A DNA stretch of 64,000 nt from positions 453,395 to 517,394 of the forward strand of contig JACKCC010000008.1 of the NCBI GenBank assembly GCA_020634245.1, given 5' to 3'. The position numbers and the translations under genes were made by a program. A model generated the notes under the pieces. The model saw only the letters and a list, made by a program, of their open reading frames with translations. It ran no database searches and was not told where the DNA came from. This document shows, piece after piece, positions 53,984-62,469 of this stretch. The stretch is from Ardenticatenaceae bacterium. Lineage in GTDB: Bacteria > Chloroflexota > Anaerolineae > Promineifilales > Promineifilaceae. Position 1 is the stretch's first letter. Every line of letters starts with the position of its first letter.

Positions 53984-56206
53984 TTAATCCATACGCGGCC
54001 GTTTTTTCCTGATAGCTGCTACCAATTCCGCAACTCTGTTATGTCGTTCCATATAAGCGATACACTCCCGCATTTTGTCGGTAATCGTTTCGCCGCCAAT
54101 ATCATTCTTGTTGACGCCCAATTCAAACAACAAGCCATAAAATTCGCCATCGTTGAAGCCACTGCGTAAGTCGGCCAGAAGTTGGCTGCGCGAAGGCAAG
54201 CCCGCCTGCCGCATCGCCGATGTGCTGACGCCGTTGAGCAGTTCTTGCACGTTGAGCATAATCAGTTCCCCATTTTTGCCGGGATAAGGAAGAACGTCGA
54301 TTTTTTGTTTTTCTAGCTGTTCCAGATAGGCATACCCAATGGGCGTTACGTCGGCATGGCCGGGAATAGGCACCACTTCCTGCGGTTTTGTACCCTGGAT
54401 GGTTTCGTGGATGCTGGCAAATTCCAGGCGCAGCGAGTAGAGAAACTGTCGCCGATCCCCATCTCCAATAATGGAAATGCGGATGGCGGCCGCCTTGATG
54501 TCCGCTTTGACGAGAGCGGTGAAGCCGTCGGCGTGGAGCATGACGCCGGTGTGCCAGCGGATGTCGGGGTCAATGCGTTGATGCTGCCGCACGATGAAGC
54601 GGTGCAGGATGCTGTGGGGCAGGACGGTATATTGGTAAGCAAATTGGAGCGCATCGGCATCGTTCCAGGCAAAATCGGGCTGCTCTTTGCTGATGAGGTC
54701 GGGGATAAGCATCTGCTGCCGGTCGGGGAGTTCAAAGGCCAGCTCGAATTTGAGCATCATCTCCCGCAGAAAGCGGCGCTGCGTGGCGGTGGGGAAAGCG
54801 GCGGTGGGCAGGAAATCCCGGAAGCGACTGTGATGCAGGAGGCCGTATTGTTTTTGCAGGTCTTTATTGTTCAGCAAAGCGTAGATGCCTCCCGTGATCC
54901 AATTGGGATTGAGGACGTTGGTATCGTGGACGCGGTCGTCGTTTTCTTCGAAATCAAAGTTGAGAACGATGCCTAAATCATGCAGAAAGCGGATGAGGGT
55001 GTGCTGGCTGCTTTCATCCGTGACGCCATTGGTTTGGCATAGCTCCTGATAAGCGGCGTAAGGAATGTAATCCTGTTCCGCTTGCATCGTTGCGAGGGTT
55101 TGTTTGACTTGCATCCAACTGGCGGGGAAGGCGGAATCGACATGGGCCATTCTGGCAAGAATGTCAGCGATTTCGGCTTTGAGATCGTCAAGGCCCGTGT
55201 CGTCGCGGGCGGAGGTGCGGATGAAGCCTTTGATGGCCGGGTATTTTTCTTGCAGGCCGCGCCGGTTGATGTCCAGATGATGTTGGTCTGATTTGTTGAT
55301 GACGATGAGGACGGGGGCGTCGGGAGCGAAGCTGTTGATGAGCGCCAGCCAATACTCGACGCGCCCCTCGTCTTCTCCCTGGCGGGCGTCGAGGACGAGG
55401 AGGTAGAGGCTGCGTTTGGTGAGGAAGAATTGGTGGGTGGCGTGCATGATTTCCTGCCCGCCGAAATCCCAGATGTTGAGGGCGACGGGGACGACGCCCT
55501 GCTGGGGACGATTGACGTCCAGCGACCAGGTTTCGATGTTGATGCCTTCGGTTTGGTTTTCGGCTTCGTCAAAGCGCTGACCCATGAGCCGCTTGACGAG
55601 GGAGGTTTTGCCCACACCCCCTTGCCCGACGAGGATGAGTTTGGCTTCATTGAGCGGGCGGGCAGCTTCTGCCTGCTGTTGGCGCAGATAATCCAGGATG
55701 GCTTGGGCGTTGTTCTTCTGTGCCACAATTTCTGGCGGGATGGGTAAGTCGGGGTTACCTCCGAGCCAAAGTTTTTCCAACTTTGTCAATTGTATGATTT
55801 CGGGCGGTACGGTGGTTAGTTGATTCTCATGAAGATAAAGTCCCCTCAACCTTACCAACTGCCCCATTTCCGGTGGGATGGCTGTTAGTTCATTTCTGCC
55901 AAGCACAATCTCCCACAAATCCGTCAACTGACCTATTTCGGATGGAACTGTCGTTAACTGATTATCTTGAAGCCGAAGCCTCTCCAACTTCATCAACAGT
56001 CCAATTTCGGGCAGAACGGCCATTAGCTGATTATCCTGAAGCCGAAGAGTGCTCAATGTCGTCAATAGTCCAATTTCCGGCGGAACGACCGTTAAGCCCA
56101 ACCCACTCAAATCAAGCTCAGTTGCCGATTCAGTTTTCGCCTCTTTAATTCGGCGTAACGCCTCCTGGTAAGCGTCATCCGGGTTGTCGTATTTGTAGTC
56201 GCTCAT
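53984..56206 (-). CDS. ROCO-family LRR GTPase with C-terminal effector-associated domain
   Basis: The 740-residue product has about six leucine-rich repeats (about 28-165; L..N.L..VP.EIG.L), a Roc GTPase (about 190-355) with G1 GQGGVGKTSL, G3 DFGGQE and G4 NKSD, and a COR dimerisation region (about 360-640). The last 70 residues (LLADLRSGFNDGEFYGLLFE ... RVAELVAAIRKKRP) fit the EAD1-type effector-associated, death-like domain used as an adaptor in bacterial NTPase-based defence and signalling. No partner effector with a matching EAD is found within the window. ATG 56206 lacks a good ribosome site. The gene has no octamer over 3.7 kb of surroundings, hinting at transfer. Confidence 0.9.
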   Translation of the reverse strand: MSDYKYDNPDDAYQEALRRIKEAKTESATELDLSGLGLTVVPPEIGLLTTLSTLRLQDNQLMAVLPEIGLLMKLERLRLQDNQLTTVPSEIGQLTDLWEIVLGRNELTAIPPEMGQLVRLRGLYLHENQLTTVPPEIIQLTKLEKLWLGGNPDLPIPPEIVAQKNNAQAILDYLRQQQAEAARPLNEAKLILVGQGGVGKTSLVKRLMGQRFDEAENQTEGINIETWSLDVNRPQQGVVPVALNIWDFGGQEIMHATHQFFLTKRSLYLLVLDARQGEDEGRVEYWLALINSFAPDAPVLIVINKSDQHHLDINRRGLQEKYPAIKGFIRTSARDDTGLDDLKAEIADILARMAHVDSAFPASWMQVKQTLATMQAEQDYIPYAAYQELCQTNGVTDESSQHTLIRFLHDLGIVLNFDFEENDDRVHDTNVLNPNWITGGIYALLNNKDLQKQYGLLHHSRFRDFLPTAAFPTATQRRFLREMMLKFELAFELPDRQQMLIPDLISKEQPDFAWNDADALQFAYQYTVLPHSILHRFIVRQHQRIDPDIRWHTGVMLHADGFTALVKADIKAAAIRISIIGDGDRRQFLYSLRLEFASIHETIQGTKPQEVVPIPGHADVTPIGYAYLEQLEKQKIDVLPYPGKNGELIMLNVQELLNGVSTSAMRQAGLPSRSQLLADLRSGFNDGEFYGLLFELGVNKNDIGGETITDKMRECIAYMERHNRVAELVAAIRKKRPRMD

Positions 56207-56234
56207 GGGTCGGTCTCAGGTTTCAGGTCAGGTT

Positions 56235-56257
56235 ACAGGCACTTCGGAAGTGCCTGT
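56235..56257. repeat. Palindromic repeat
   Basis: ACAGGCACTTC, one G, and the exact reverse complement. It shares its core with the inverted repeat at 21053. Confidence 0.6.
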
Positions 56258-56330
56258 CACCTCGTAGCCACGAATGAAATGATGGGGGAAGTATAGCAGA
56301 GCGGGCAGGTTTTGGGGAAATTACTTGGCA

Positions 56331-56364
56331 AGACCTGCGAGGTTTTCGAAAACCTCGCAGGTCT
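56331..56364. terminator. 34-bp perfect palindrome after the glycosyltransferase gene
   Basis: AGACCTGCGAGGTTTTC (56331-56347) is followed at once by its exact reverse complement. It starts 8 bases past the stop of the minus-strand glycosyltransferase gene and could act as terminator. Its outer arm resembles that of the hairpin at 12456. Confidence 0.65.
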
Positions 56365-56371
56365 ACCGTCA

Positions 56372-57151
56372 CTACCGCTTGCGCCAAAACCAGGCCAGCT
56401 TGCGGTACTTCACCCACTCATAATACATCATGTACAGGCTCAGGCGCAGGCCGTGTAAGCCGTCTTTGTAACCGTCTAACGTGACGTAGCGCCAGTAAAA
56501 CTGGCGCAGGGGTTGGAGGATGAAGTTGTGCGGGCGGGGATGGACGCCCTGCTCCTTGAGGATTTTGGCATCGTAAGTGGAATAGGCCCGCTGCTTGTAC
56601 TGGAAATGGGCCACGTCGCGGTAGTTGTGGTGGATGAGGACGTTTTCCAGATAACCAATCTCGCCATCAACGACGGCGATTTCGTGGACAGGGCGCTCGT
56701 AGCGGACTTTGCCGTGCTTGAACAAGCGCAGTTGGTAATCGGGATACCAACCCGCGCCCAGCGTCAGCTTGCCAAAGATGTAGTTGTGGCGGGGCACGTA
56801 CCAACCCATCTCTGGTCGCTCGGCCATCACGCGGCGGATTTCCTGGCCCAATTCTTCCGTCCCTCGCTCGTCAGCATCGACGAAAAAGACCCAATCGGTC
56901 TGGATGGCGTCGAGAGCGGCGTTGCGCTGCTGGGCAAAATTTTCAAATTTGGATTGCAAGATTTCCGCGCCGGCCGCCTGGGCCAACGCCACTGTCTCAT
57001 CCTGGCTGAACTGATCGAAGACCACCACCCGGTCGGCCCAATGCAGGCTTTCGATACAGGCCTGGATGTGTTGGGCTTCGTTGCGGGTGAGGATAACGGC
57101 CGTTAGTTCTGGTGGCTGGTGGCTGGTGGCTGGTGGCTGGGGAGTGTTCAT
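56372..57151 (-). CDS. Family 2 glycosyltransferase (WaaE-like)
   Basis: The 259-residue product has the GT2 fold start LTAVILTRNEAQHIQACIES, the DxD-type DWVFFVDADERG, and the later FGKLTLGAGWYPDYQLRLF and RPVHEIAVVDGEIGYL blocks of the WaaE/KdtX group, which add sugars to lipopolysaccharide cores or similar glycans. The end is basic with a hydrophobic helix (SLYMMYYEWVKYRKLAWFW). The N-terminal PPATSHQPP is encoded by a 7-base tandem repeat (57110-57143). ATG 57151 lacks a strong ribosome site. It follows the other glycosyltransferase gene by 21 bases. Confidence 0.88.
   Translation of the reverse strand: MNTPQPPATSHQPPELTAVILTRNEAQHIQACIESLHWADRVVVFDQFSQDETVALAQAAGAEILQSKFENFAQQRNAALDAIQTDWVFFVDADERGTEELGQEIRRVMAERPEMGWYVPRHNYIFGKLTLGAGWYPDYQLRLFKHGKVRYERPVHEIAVVDGEIGYLENVLIHHNYRDVAHFQYKQRAYSTYDAKILKEQGVHPRPHNFILQPLRQFYWRYVTLDGYKDGLHGLRLSLYMMYYEWVKYRKLAWFWRKR
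57110..57143. repeat. Heptanucleotide tandem repeat in a coding start
   Basis: CTGGTGG units repeat with a 7-base period about four to five times near the 5' end of the glycosyltransferase gene. Since 7 is not a multiple of 3, gain or loss of a unit would shift the frame. Confidence 0.7.
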
Positions 57152-57172
57152 CACTTGCAAACTTGCTACTTG

Positions 57173-58096
57173 CTACTTGTTTTTGTTGGCTCTGCGCCAG
57201 ATGGCGGCGATTTCCTGATAAGCCTGTTTGAGTTCGGGATCGGCCGTTTTGGCCGCTTTGCGCTTCATTGCTTTTTGTACCAGCCAGGTGGCCAGCGTGG
57301 TGCGGAAACGGCCGTAATGCCGATGATACAACCTGGCCCGGCTCTCCCACAAATTGACGATTGACTGGGCCGGAATCTGGCGGGTGCTTTCGCCGCCATA
57401 ATGGACGATTTCGGCCTGGGGCACAGAATAGATTTCCCAGCCGGCGCGGCGAATGCGCCAGCCCCAATCGATTTCTTCGCAGTACATGTGGAACGATTCG
57501 TCAAAACCGCCGGTCGCTTCGACCACGTCAGCCCGGACCAGCATGGATGCGCCCAGGGCGAAATCGACCTGGAACGGATCACCATTGCGCCGGTAGTTGC
57601 GGCGGGCGTAACGGCCGTTCAACCAGCCATCATACAATCGCGCCGGCAGTGGGAACAGGTCAAACGTAAGCTGTTTAATACCGGGAAAAGCAAAAGCGCT
57701 GTGTTGGAAACGGCCGTCGCCATACACCAATCGTGGCCCGGCCATCCCCGCTTTGGGCCGCTGATCCAGGCAGTTGACCAGGTGCGTTAGCGCCCCTTTA
57801 CCCACCAGCGTGTCAGGATTCAGCAGCAAGTAATAACGGGGATTCGCTTCCACTGCTGCCTTCATGCCCTGGTTGTTGGCCGCACCAAAGCCGGGATTAT
57901 GCTCGTTGATGACCAGATGCACGTCAGGGAACAAATCGGCCACCAGGTCAACCGAACCATCGGTCGAGGCATTGTCCACCACCCAGGTTTCCACCTTCAA
58001 TCCGCTCCGCCGCTTTTCAGCACAAACAGAACGCAGGCAGTTGGCCAGGTAATTGCGCACATTCCAGCTTACGATTATGACAGCAACGTCTAACAT
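57173..58096 (-). CDS. Family 2 glycosyltransferase (rhamnosyltransferase-like)
   Basis: The 307-residue product begins VAVIIVSWNVRNYLANCLRS, with the nucleotide-binding VVDNASTDGSVD, the metal-binding YYLLLNPDT (DxD-like region), GASMLVRADVVEATGGFDES and MYCEEIDWGWRIRRAGWEI. This is the pattern of WbbL-type rhamnosyltransferases, which build O-antigen or arabinogalactan linkers. It shares an operon with the glycosyltransferase downstream. Both proteins are cytoplasmic with a basic C-terminal helix. Confidence 0.9.
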   Translation of the reverse strand: MLDVAVIIVSWNVRNYLANCLRSVCAEKRRSGLKVETWVVDNASTDGSVDLVADLFPDVHLVINEHNPGFGAANNQGMKAAVEANPRYYLLLNPDTLVGKGALTHLVNCLDQRPKAGMAGPRLVYGDGRFQHSAFAFPGIKQLTFDLFPLPARLYDGWLNGRYARRNYRRNGDPFQVDFALGASMLVRADVVEATGGFDESFHMYCEEIDWGWRIRRAGWEIYSVPQAEIVHYGGESTRQIPAQSIVNLWESRARLYHRHYGRFRTTLATWLVQKAMKRKAAKTADPELKQAYQEIAAIWRRANKNK

Positions 58097-58126
58097 TGGT
58101 CGAGTAGTCTTGTAGTCAAATAGTCT

Positions 58127-59299
58127 CTAGTCGCCAGCCTCTAGCAACGGCAACAGCGGCGCATACGCTTCATCTGTCACCGGTTCTAGTCCAGCCCAGC
58201 CGTAAAAATCGGTGGAGCAGACGGAGTTGACACAGGCTTCGGAAGCGGCGAATTGAGGCAATACGGCCGTTACTTCTCTGGCCAACCCCAACGGAAAAGC
58301 AGCCCCAAAGACCACCGTGTCGTTGGGAATTTGCGGGCTGAGAGCCAGGATTTGTGTCTCATCGTAAATGCCCGGCACTGTGTCAAAAATACTGGCCCGG
58401 TCATCGCGCAGCCGGTAGCCGCCAAACTCCACTTCACCAAAAACGATGACATAGCCAATCGGGCTGCGCGTCGGCGACAGTCCCAGCCGCCGCCAAATTT
58501 CCGGCGGGTCTTCGCCATACTGCCACGGCCGTTCATCATAGGGCAAAATCGGCGGGATGTAAGCGGCCGTCACAAAATCCACTTCCCGATTGTAAAGAGC
58601 CAGCATCAGACTGCTAGTCGTTTCGTATTGCACCACGTCGCCCGGTTCGACGCCGGCATCGGCCAATTGGACCTGAATGGCCAGGAATTCGGGCACACTG
58701 GTCGTGTCCACCACACCCCAACTGCGGCCAGCCAAATCTTCAACAGCATTCAGGCCGCTGTCGCGCCGGGTGACGATCATTCCCGCTTGCCAGGTGAGGC
58801 CATCAGGCTGCATAGCGACCAATCCGGGCTGGGCGCCGCACTGTTGGCTGGCCCGTGCATAATCCAACGCCGAAAGGACGCCAATCGTGTCTTGCGGCGC
58901 AGCGCACAGCAAATCAATCAAGGTTGGGGTGTCGTCGGGAATGCCTACGGCAAACTGCTGGCCGGTAGTTTCGGTTAAGATTTGGGCCAATGGCTCGCCG
59001 CGTGTAGTAATAACGGCCGTATTCACCGTCGGCGGGAACAGCAACTGCACCGGCCTCTCTTCTGACCCTATTGGCGATTTTGTCACTTCTATCACAACCT
59101 CTTCGGGCACAACCCGGGTCACTTCCTGGTTGACGACACGGGTTACTTCAATGGGAACGGCCGTTCCTACAGCCACGACATCGCCATCAACCGTCACCAA
59201 TCGCGTCACTTCCACAAACGCTATATTCGGCTGGCAAGCCGCTGCCAACAAGCCAACGAGCAAACCAACAAACAAACCCACTAAAATTCTCTTATTCAT
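58127..59299 (-). CDS. PhnD-like substrate-binding lipoprotein
   Basis: The 390-residue product has a lipobox (LLAAACQP, Cys about 22) and a linker of repeated VEVTRVV-type segments that is common in Chloroflexota binding proteins. Then comes a PhnD/periplasmic-binding type II domain: VQLLFPPTVN, LIDLLCAAPQDTIGVLSALDY, GLNAVEDLAGRSWGVVDTTS and YNREVDFVTAAYIPP. It would bind a phosphonate, phosphate or similar anion outside the cell. No permease or ATPase gene is adjacent, so it may work with a distant transporter or as a sensor. The ribosome site is weak. Confidence 0.82.
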   Translation of the reverse strand: MNKRILVGLFVGLLVGLLAAACQPNIAFVEVTRLVTVDGDVVAVGTAVPIEVTRVVNQEVTRVVPEEVVIEVTKSPIGSEERPVQLLFPPTVNTAVITTRGEPLAQILTETTGQQFAVGIPDDTPTLIDLLCAAPQDTIGVLSALDYARASQQCGAQPGLVAMQPDGLTWQAGMIVTRRDSGLNAVEDLAGRSWGVVDTTSVPEFLAIQVQLADAGVEPGDVVQYETTSSLMLALYNREVDFVTAAYIPPILPYDERPWQYGEDPPEIWRRLGLSPTRSPIGYVIVFGEVEFGGYRLRDDRASIFDTVPGIYDETQILALSPQIPNDTVVFGAAFPLGLAREVTAVLPQFAASEACVNSVCSTDFYGWAGLEPVTDEAYAPLLPLLEAGD

Positions 59300-59432
59300 C
59301 TGTACGCCAATAAAAAAGTGTGCTGATTTTTGTCAGAGCAAGGCCCGCCGCGCCCCAACAAATCTGTTTATAGTGTACCGTGTGGACGGGTAAACTGGCA
59401 ATGGATGTTTAGACTGGCTTAAGGATGGAGCA

Positions 59433-59497
59433 AAGATGCAGAGTTACAAGGTGGCAAAGTCACTTTAATACTTTGCCATCTTGCAACTCTGCCACTC
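59433..59497. terminator. 23-bp stem hairpin after the gene at 59500
   Basis: 59438-59460 pairs with 59470-59492 (two mismatches) around a 9-base loop. The core of each arm reads GGCAAAGT and ACTTTGCC. It sits just past the stop of the minus-strand gene. Confidence 0.65.
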
Positions 59498-59499
59498 TG

Positions 59500-60840
59500 T
59501 TACTTTTCTTCCTTCATCGGGATCTCACGCGGCTCACAGGTGGGTATTTTAGCTTCATCGGGGATGTCCACTGTGATGTCATGGGGATCGACGCGGGTAT
59601 TGAATTCGGCAATGCCCACATCCTCGTGGATCAAACCAGCCCAAACCGGCTGCGGATTGCGGTCGCCAAAGACGTTAACCAGCCGGATACCGCCGGTAAT
59701 CAGTGCCCGTTCGCCAGGCATTAGATAAGTGTAGCCGTCGATTTCCACCAAATCTTCGGGGTTGCCTACCGCCCAACGATAAGGGTAGTTGGTGATCTCG
59801 TTTTCATAGCCGATGGCCACCCGCCAGGCCCCTGATTCGGTGTGCCAGCCCAGCGTGTTGTAGTTCCAGTCGGAGTCATAGACGGTTCCCGGCTCCGGCC
59901 CGGTAGTGCGGATGGGGGCCAAGCCATAGTTTTCGACGGTCATGGTGAAGTAGAGGGTGTCGCAGATGGTTACGGCCGTTACCGAAAATTGCACCGTATC
60001 CCCGGCCGGCGGCGCGAAAATGTCAGCGCGGGGTACACCGCCGTATTCGATGGTCAGGCTGTCCTCCACGCGGACTTTCTGTCCCTCGGCATCCTCAGCG
60101 ATGGCAACGAGTGGATACGTGCCATCCGGCGGCGGCGTAGCGCCATTATCCACGCCGCCCTCGTAATCGTAATAGTGGCGGCCCGGCGCATTGGCCGGAA
60201 TGTCCCGCTCCAATTCGGAAATAGGCGCTTCCTGCCCATCGGGCATGAGCAGGAACACGCGCAGACTGGCTGCTTGCTTGGTCAGGTAAAACTGCGGCCG
60301 TACCCGGTCAGAAATGCCATCCCGGTTGGGCGTAAAAACGTGCGGCGAAACGGTAAAGTTACGCATATCGGGCAAAGCCATGTCGGCATCGGCAATGGTC
60401 AGAGGCCCGGTTCCTGTTTCGGTTACACCATCCTCATCCTTCGCCTCAATCGTCCAGGTATACACCCCATTTTGCAGCAAGCGAGCCAAAATCTCGCCCT
60501 GAATCTGGTCATCGGGCAGACGGTAGCCATCAACGATACCGCTGAACAAAACGCTGTATTCGCCCGCGCCGCGCGGCCGCTCCTGGCGGAAGTAAAAACG
60601 GTCGCCGGCCTCGTTTTCAAAGTAAATGGAAACAGTCGCGTTGCGGGAAATTTCGTAGCTGATGGACAGTGCATCATCACTGCCATCGGCATTAGGGGTA
60701 ATCTGGTCATGGCTGATGGCAACATTACGCAGTAAACTGTTATCACCGTTGACAATGCGCCAGCCAATGGCCACGGCCGTTACCACAACCACCAGGGCAA
60801 TCAAGCCAACGATGAGAGGAGTTGTTCGTTTTTCGCTCAT
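59500..60840 (-). CDS. Membrane-anchored extracellular protein with FlgD/Ig-like segments
   Basis: The 446-residue product has one N-terminal membrane helix (about 10-30), an exported beta-rich region with ITPNADGSDDALSISYEISR and ARLLQNGVYTWTIEAKDEDG, and a second unit with VFTPNRDGISD and PPPDGTYPLVAIAEDAEGQK. 'TPN.DG..D' and 'dGtY.w.i.A.D..G' are the hallmarks of FlgD-like Ig domains, seen twice. The last 150 residues are unassigned, with CD and CEP cysteines. A structural or adhesive surface role is likely. It stands alone, divergent from psd. Confidence 0.75.
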   Translation of the reverse strand: MSEKRTTPLIVGLIALVVVVTAVAIGWRIVNGDNSLLRNVAISHDQITPNADGSDDALSISYEISRNATVSIYFENEAGDRFYFRQERPRGAGEYSVLFSGIVDGYRLPDDQIQGEILARLLQNGVYTWTIEAKDEDGVTETGTGPLTIADADMALPDMRNFTVSPHVFTPNRDGISDRVRPQFYLTKQAASLRVFLLMPDGQEAPISELERDIPANAPGRHYYDYEGGVDNGATPPPDGTYPLVAIAEDAEGQKVRVEDSLTIEYGGVPRADIFAPPAGDTVQFSVTAVTICDTLYFTMTVENYGLAPIRTTGPEPGTVYDSDWNYNTLGWHTESGAWRVAIGYENEITNYPYRWAVGNPEDLVEIDGYTYLMPGERALITGGIRLVNVFGDRNPQPVWAGLIHEDVGIAEFNTRVDPHDITVDIPDEAKIPTCEPREIPMKEEK

Positions 60841-60921
60841 AGGGCAAGTTTACCAAAGCCAGGCATAGGTGACGATACGTTTTACCCACTTTTAACCAGC
60901 GGTGACCAGATCATAACGGTC

Positions 60922-60950
60922 TTGTCGCTGTTAAGAGCCAATGTTACAAT
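60922..60950 (+). promoter_or_regulatory. Promoter of the psd-pssA operon
   Basis: TTGTCG (60922-60927), a 17-bp spacer and TACAAT (60945-60950), 27 bases before the psd start. Confidence 0.65.
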
Positions 60951-60977
60951 GCCGCAACGATAACATAAGGATATCTA

Positions 60978-61661
60978 ATGGAAAATTATGGCAAAGATCG
61001 ATGGTGGCCGTTTGCCCAGGGTGGCGGGGTAACGATTGCTGTTTTTACAATTTTGTGGGGTACGGCCGTAACCCTCTGGTTCCTCTGGCAAAATTGGGCG
61101 ACCGGCCTCTTCCTCCTGCTGGCTACGGCCTTATGGCTGCTCATCCTCTACTTCTTTCGTGACCCCAACCGGGAAGTGGTCGATGAATCCGGCCTCGTCA
61201 TCGGCCCTGGCGATGGCGAAGTGGTGGAAATCATCCAAGAACGGGAAGAACGCTACCTGCTAACTGACGTCATCCGTATCAGCATCTTCCTCTCCGTCAC
61301 CGACGTACATGTACAGCGGGTTCCGCTGGGCGGCCAAGTCACGCTGGTCGAACACCAGCCCGGCCAATATTTGCAAGCATTCAAGCCGGAAGCGTCTGAC
61401 GTGAATGAGTATATTGCGATGGTCACTGAGTCGCGCTACGGCCGTGTCCTCATCAAACAAATCGCCGGCATTTTAGCTCGCCGCTGCGTCAACTACGCCA
61501 GGCCCGGCAACATCCTGCAAACTGGCCAGCGCTTCGGCCTCATCCGCTTCAGCTCCCGATTGGACTTATTTCTCCCCCCAAATGCGCAACTTTTGGTCAA
61601 GATTGGTGATAAAATAGTGGGTGGTTTAACATCAATTGCCCAATTAACGATTGACGATTAA
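60978..61661 (+). CDS. psd: Phosphatidylserine decarboxylase proenzyme
   Basis: The 227-residue product is of the short, archaeal-like Psd type. It has two membrane segments (about 18-58), the FFRDPNREV block, PGDGEVVEI, FLSVTDVHVQRVPLGG with the catalytic His, and near the end LIRFSSRLDLFLP. The last contains the self-cleavage site, where Ser becomes the pyruvoyl group. Relatives have Gly-Ser (FGS); here it is Ser-Ser, an unusual change. The enzyme makes phosphatidylethanolamine from phosphatidylserine, and pssA is the next gene. AAGGA precedes ATG 60978. Confidence 0.9.
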   Translation: MENYGKDRWWPFAQGGGVTIAVFTILWGTAVTLWFLWQNWATGLFLLLATALWLLILYFFRDPNREVVDESGLVIGPGDGEVVEIIQEREERYLLTDVIRISIFLSVTDVHVQRVPLGGQVTLVEHQPGQYLQAFKPEASDVNEYIAMVTESRYGRVLIKQIAGILARRCVNYARPGNILQTGQRFGLIRFSSRLDLFLPPNAQLLVKIGDKIVGGLTSIAQLTIDD

Positions 61662-61733
61662 AGATTGATTGCCCTGTTCACTGTCAATCGTCTTTCATAA
61701 ATCGTAAATCTTCAATCGCAAACGGAGTGCTCC

Positions 61734-62432
61734 ATGAAAAGCAAATATCGTTATCTGGTTCCTAACGGCATCACCTTTGCCTCGCTCACCTGCGGTATCA
61801 TCTCAATTCTACTCTCGGCAACCGACCATTTAGAGCCAGCCGGCAGTCTCATCCTGGCCAGTTACATTCTGGATTTGTTTGATGGCGCAATGGCCCGCAA
61901 ATTAAAGGCAGGATCAGAATTTGGTTTGCAGTTAGACTCGTTGGTCGACATGGTCAGTCTGGGCACAGCCCCTGCCGTACTGCTTTTTATGCATTTACAA
62001 ATGGAAGGGTTAACGGCCGTATGGACATGGCCCTTCATCATTCTCATTCCGCTGGCCGGCGCTTTTCGGCTGGCACGGTTTAATCTGCTGCCGCCAAAAG
62101 AAACCGGCAACACCGATTCCGTCGGCCTGACCATCTCTACCGGCGGCGCAACCCTTGCCCTGGCCGTCCTCTCCGATTTGGCCCTGCCCACCGAGTTGAT
62201 GCCCAGCTACAGTTTTATCATCCTGGCTGTATTCATCAGCCTACTCATGGTCAGTACCATCGCCTTCCCCTCTTTCTTCTGGATATTTTCCAGTTGGAAA
62301 AAGAACATGCTTCTTATTATCATGTTTGGCATTTCTTTGATTATCACCCCCTTCTTTACTGCCTGGTTCTTCTGGACCAATACCTACCTTGGTTTGGCAT
62401 TAGGGCGCGCCGGTTACCGGCGGTTGAGCTAG
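61734..62432 (+). CDS. pssA: CDP-diacylglycerol-serine O-phosphatidyltransferase
   Basis: The 232-residue product has the CDP-alcohol phosphotransferase motif D-G-x2-A-R-x8-G-x3-D-x3-D, in DGAMARKLKAGSEFGLQLDS followed by LVD, and about six membrane segments. The region GITFASLTCGIISI is typical of PssA. It makes phosphatidylserine from CDP-diacylglycerol and serine, the substrate of the psd product just upstream. GGAG precedes ATG 61734. It shares the transcript with psd and the acyltransferase genes. Confidence 0.93.
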   Translation: MKSKYRYLVPNGITFASLTCGIISILLSATDHLEPAGSLILASYILDLFDGAMARKLKAGSEFGLQLDSLVDMVSLGTAPAVLLFMHLQMEGLTAVWTWPFIILIPLAGAFRLARFNLLPPKETGNTDSVGLTISTGGATLALAVLSDLALPTELMPSYSFIILAVFISLLMVSTIAFPSFFWIFSSWKKNMLLIIMFGISLIITPFFTAWFFWTNTYLGLALGRAGYRRLS

Positions 62433-62469
62433 AGGATAGGGCAAGAGGAAGTGCTCTCGCTTCACAACC

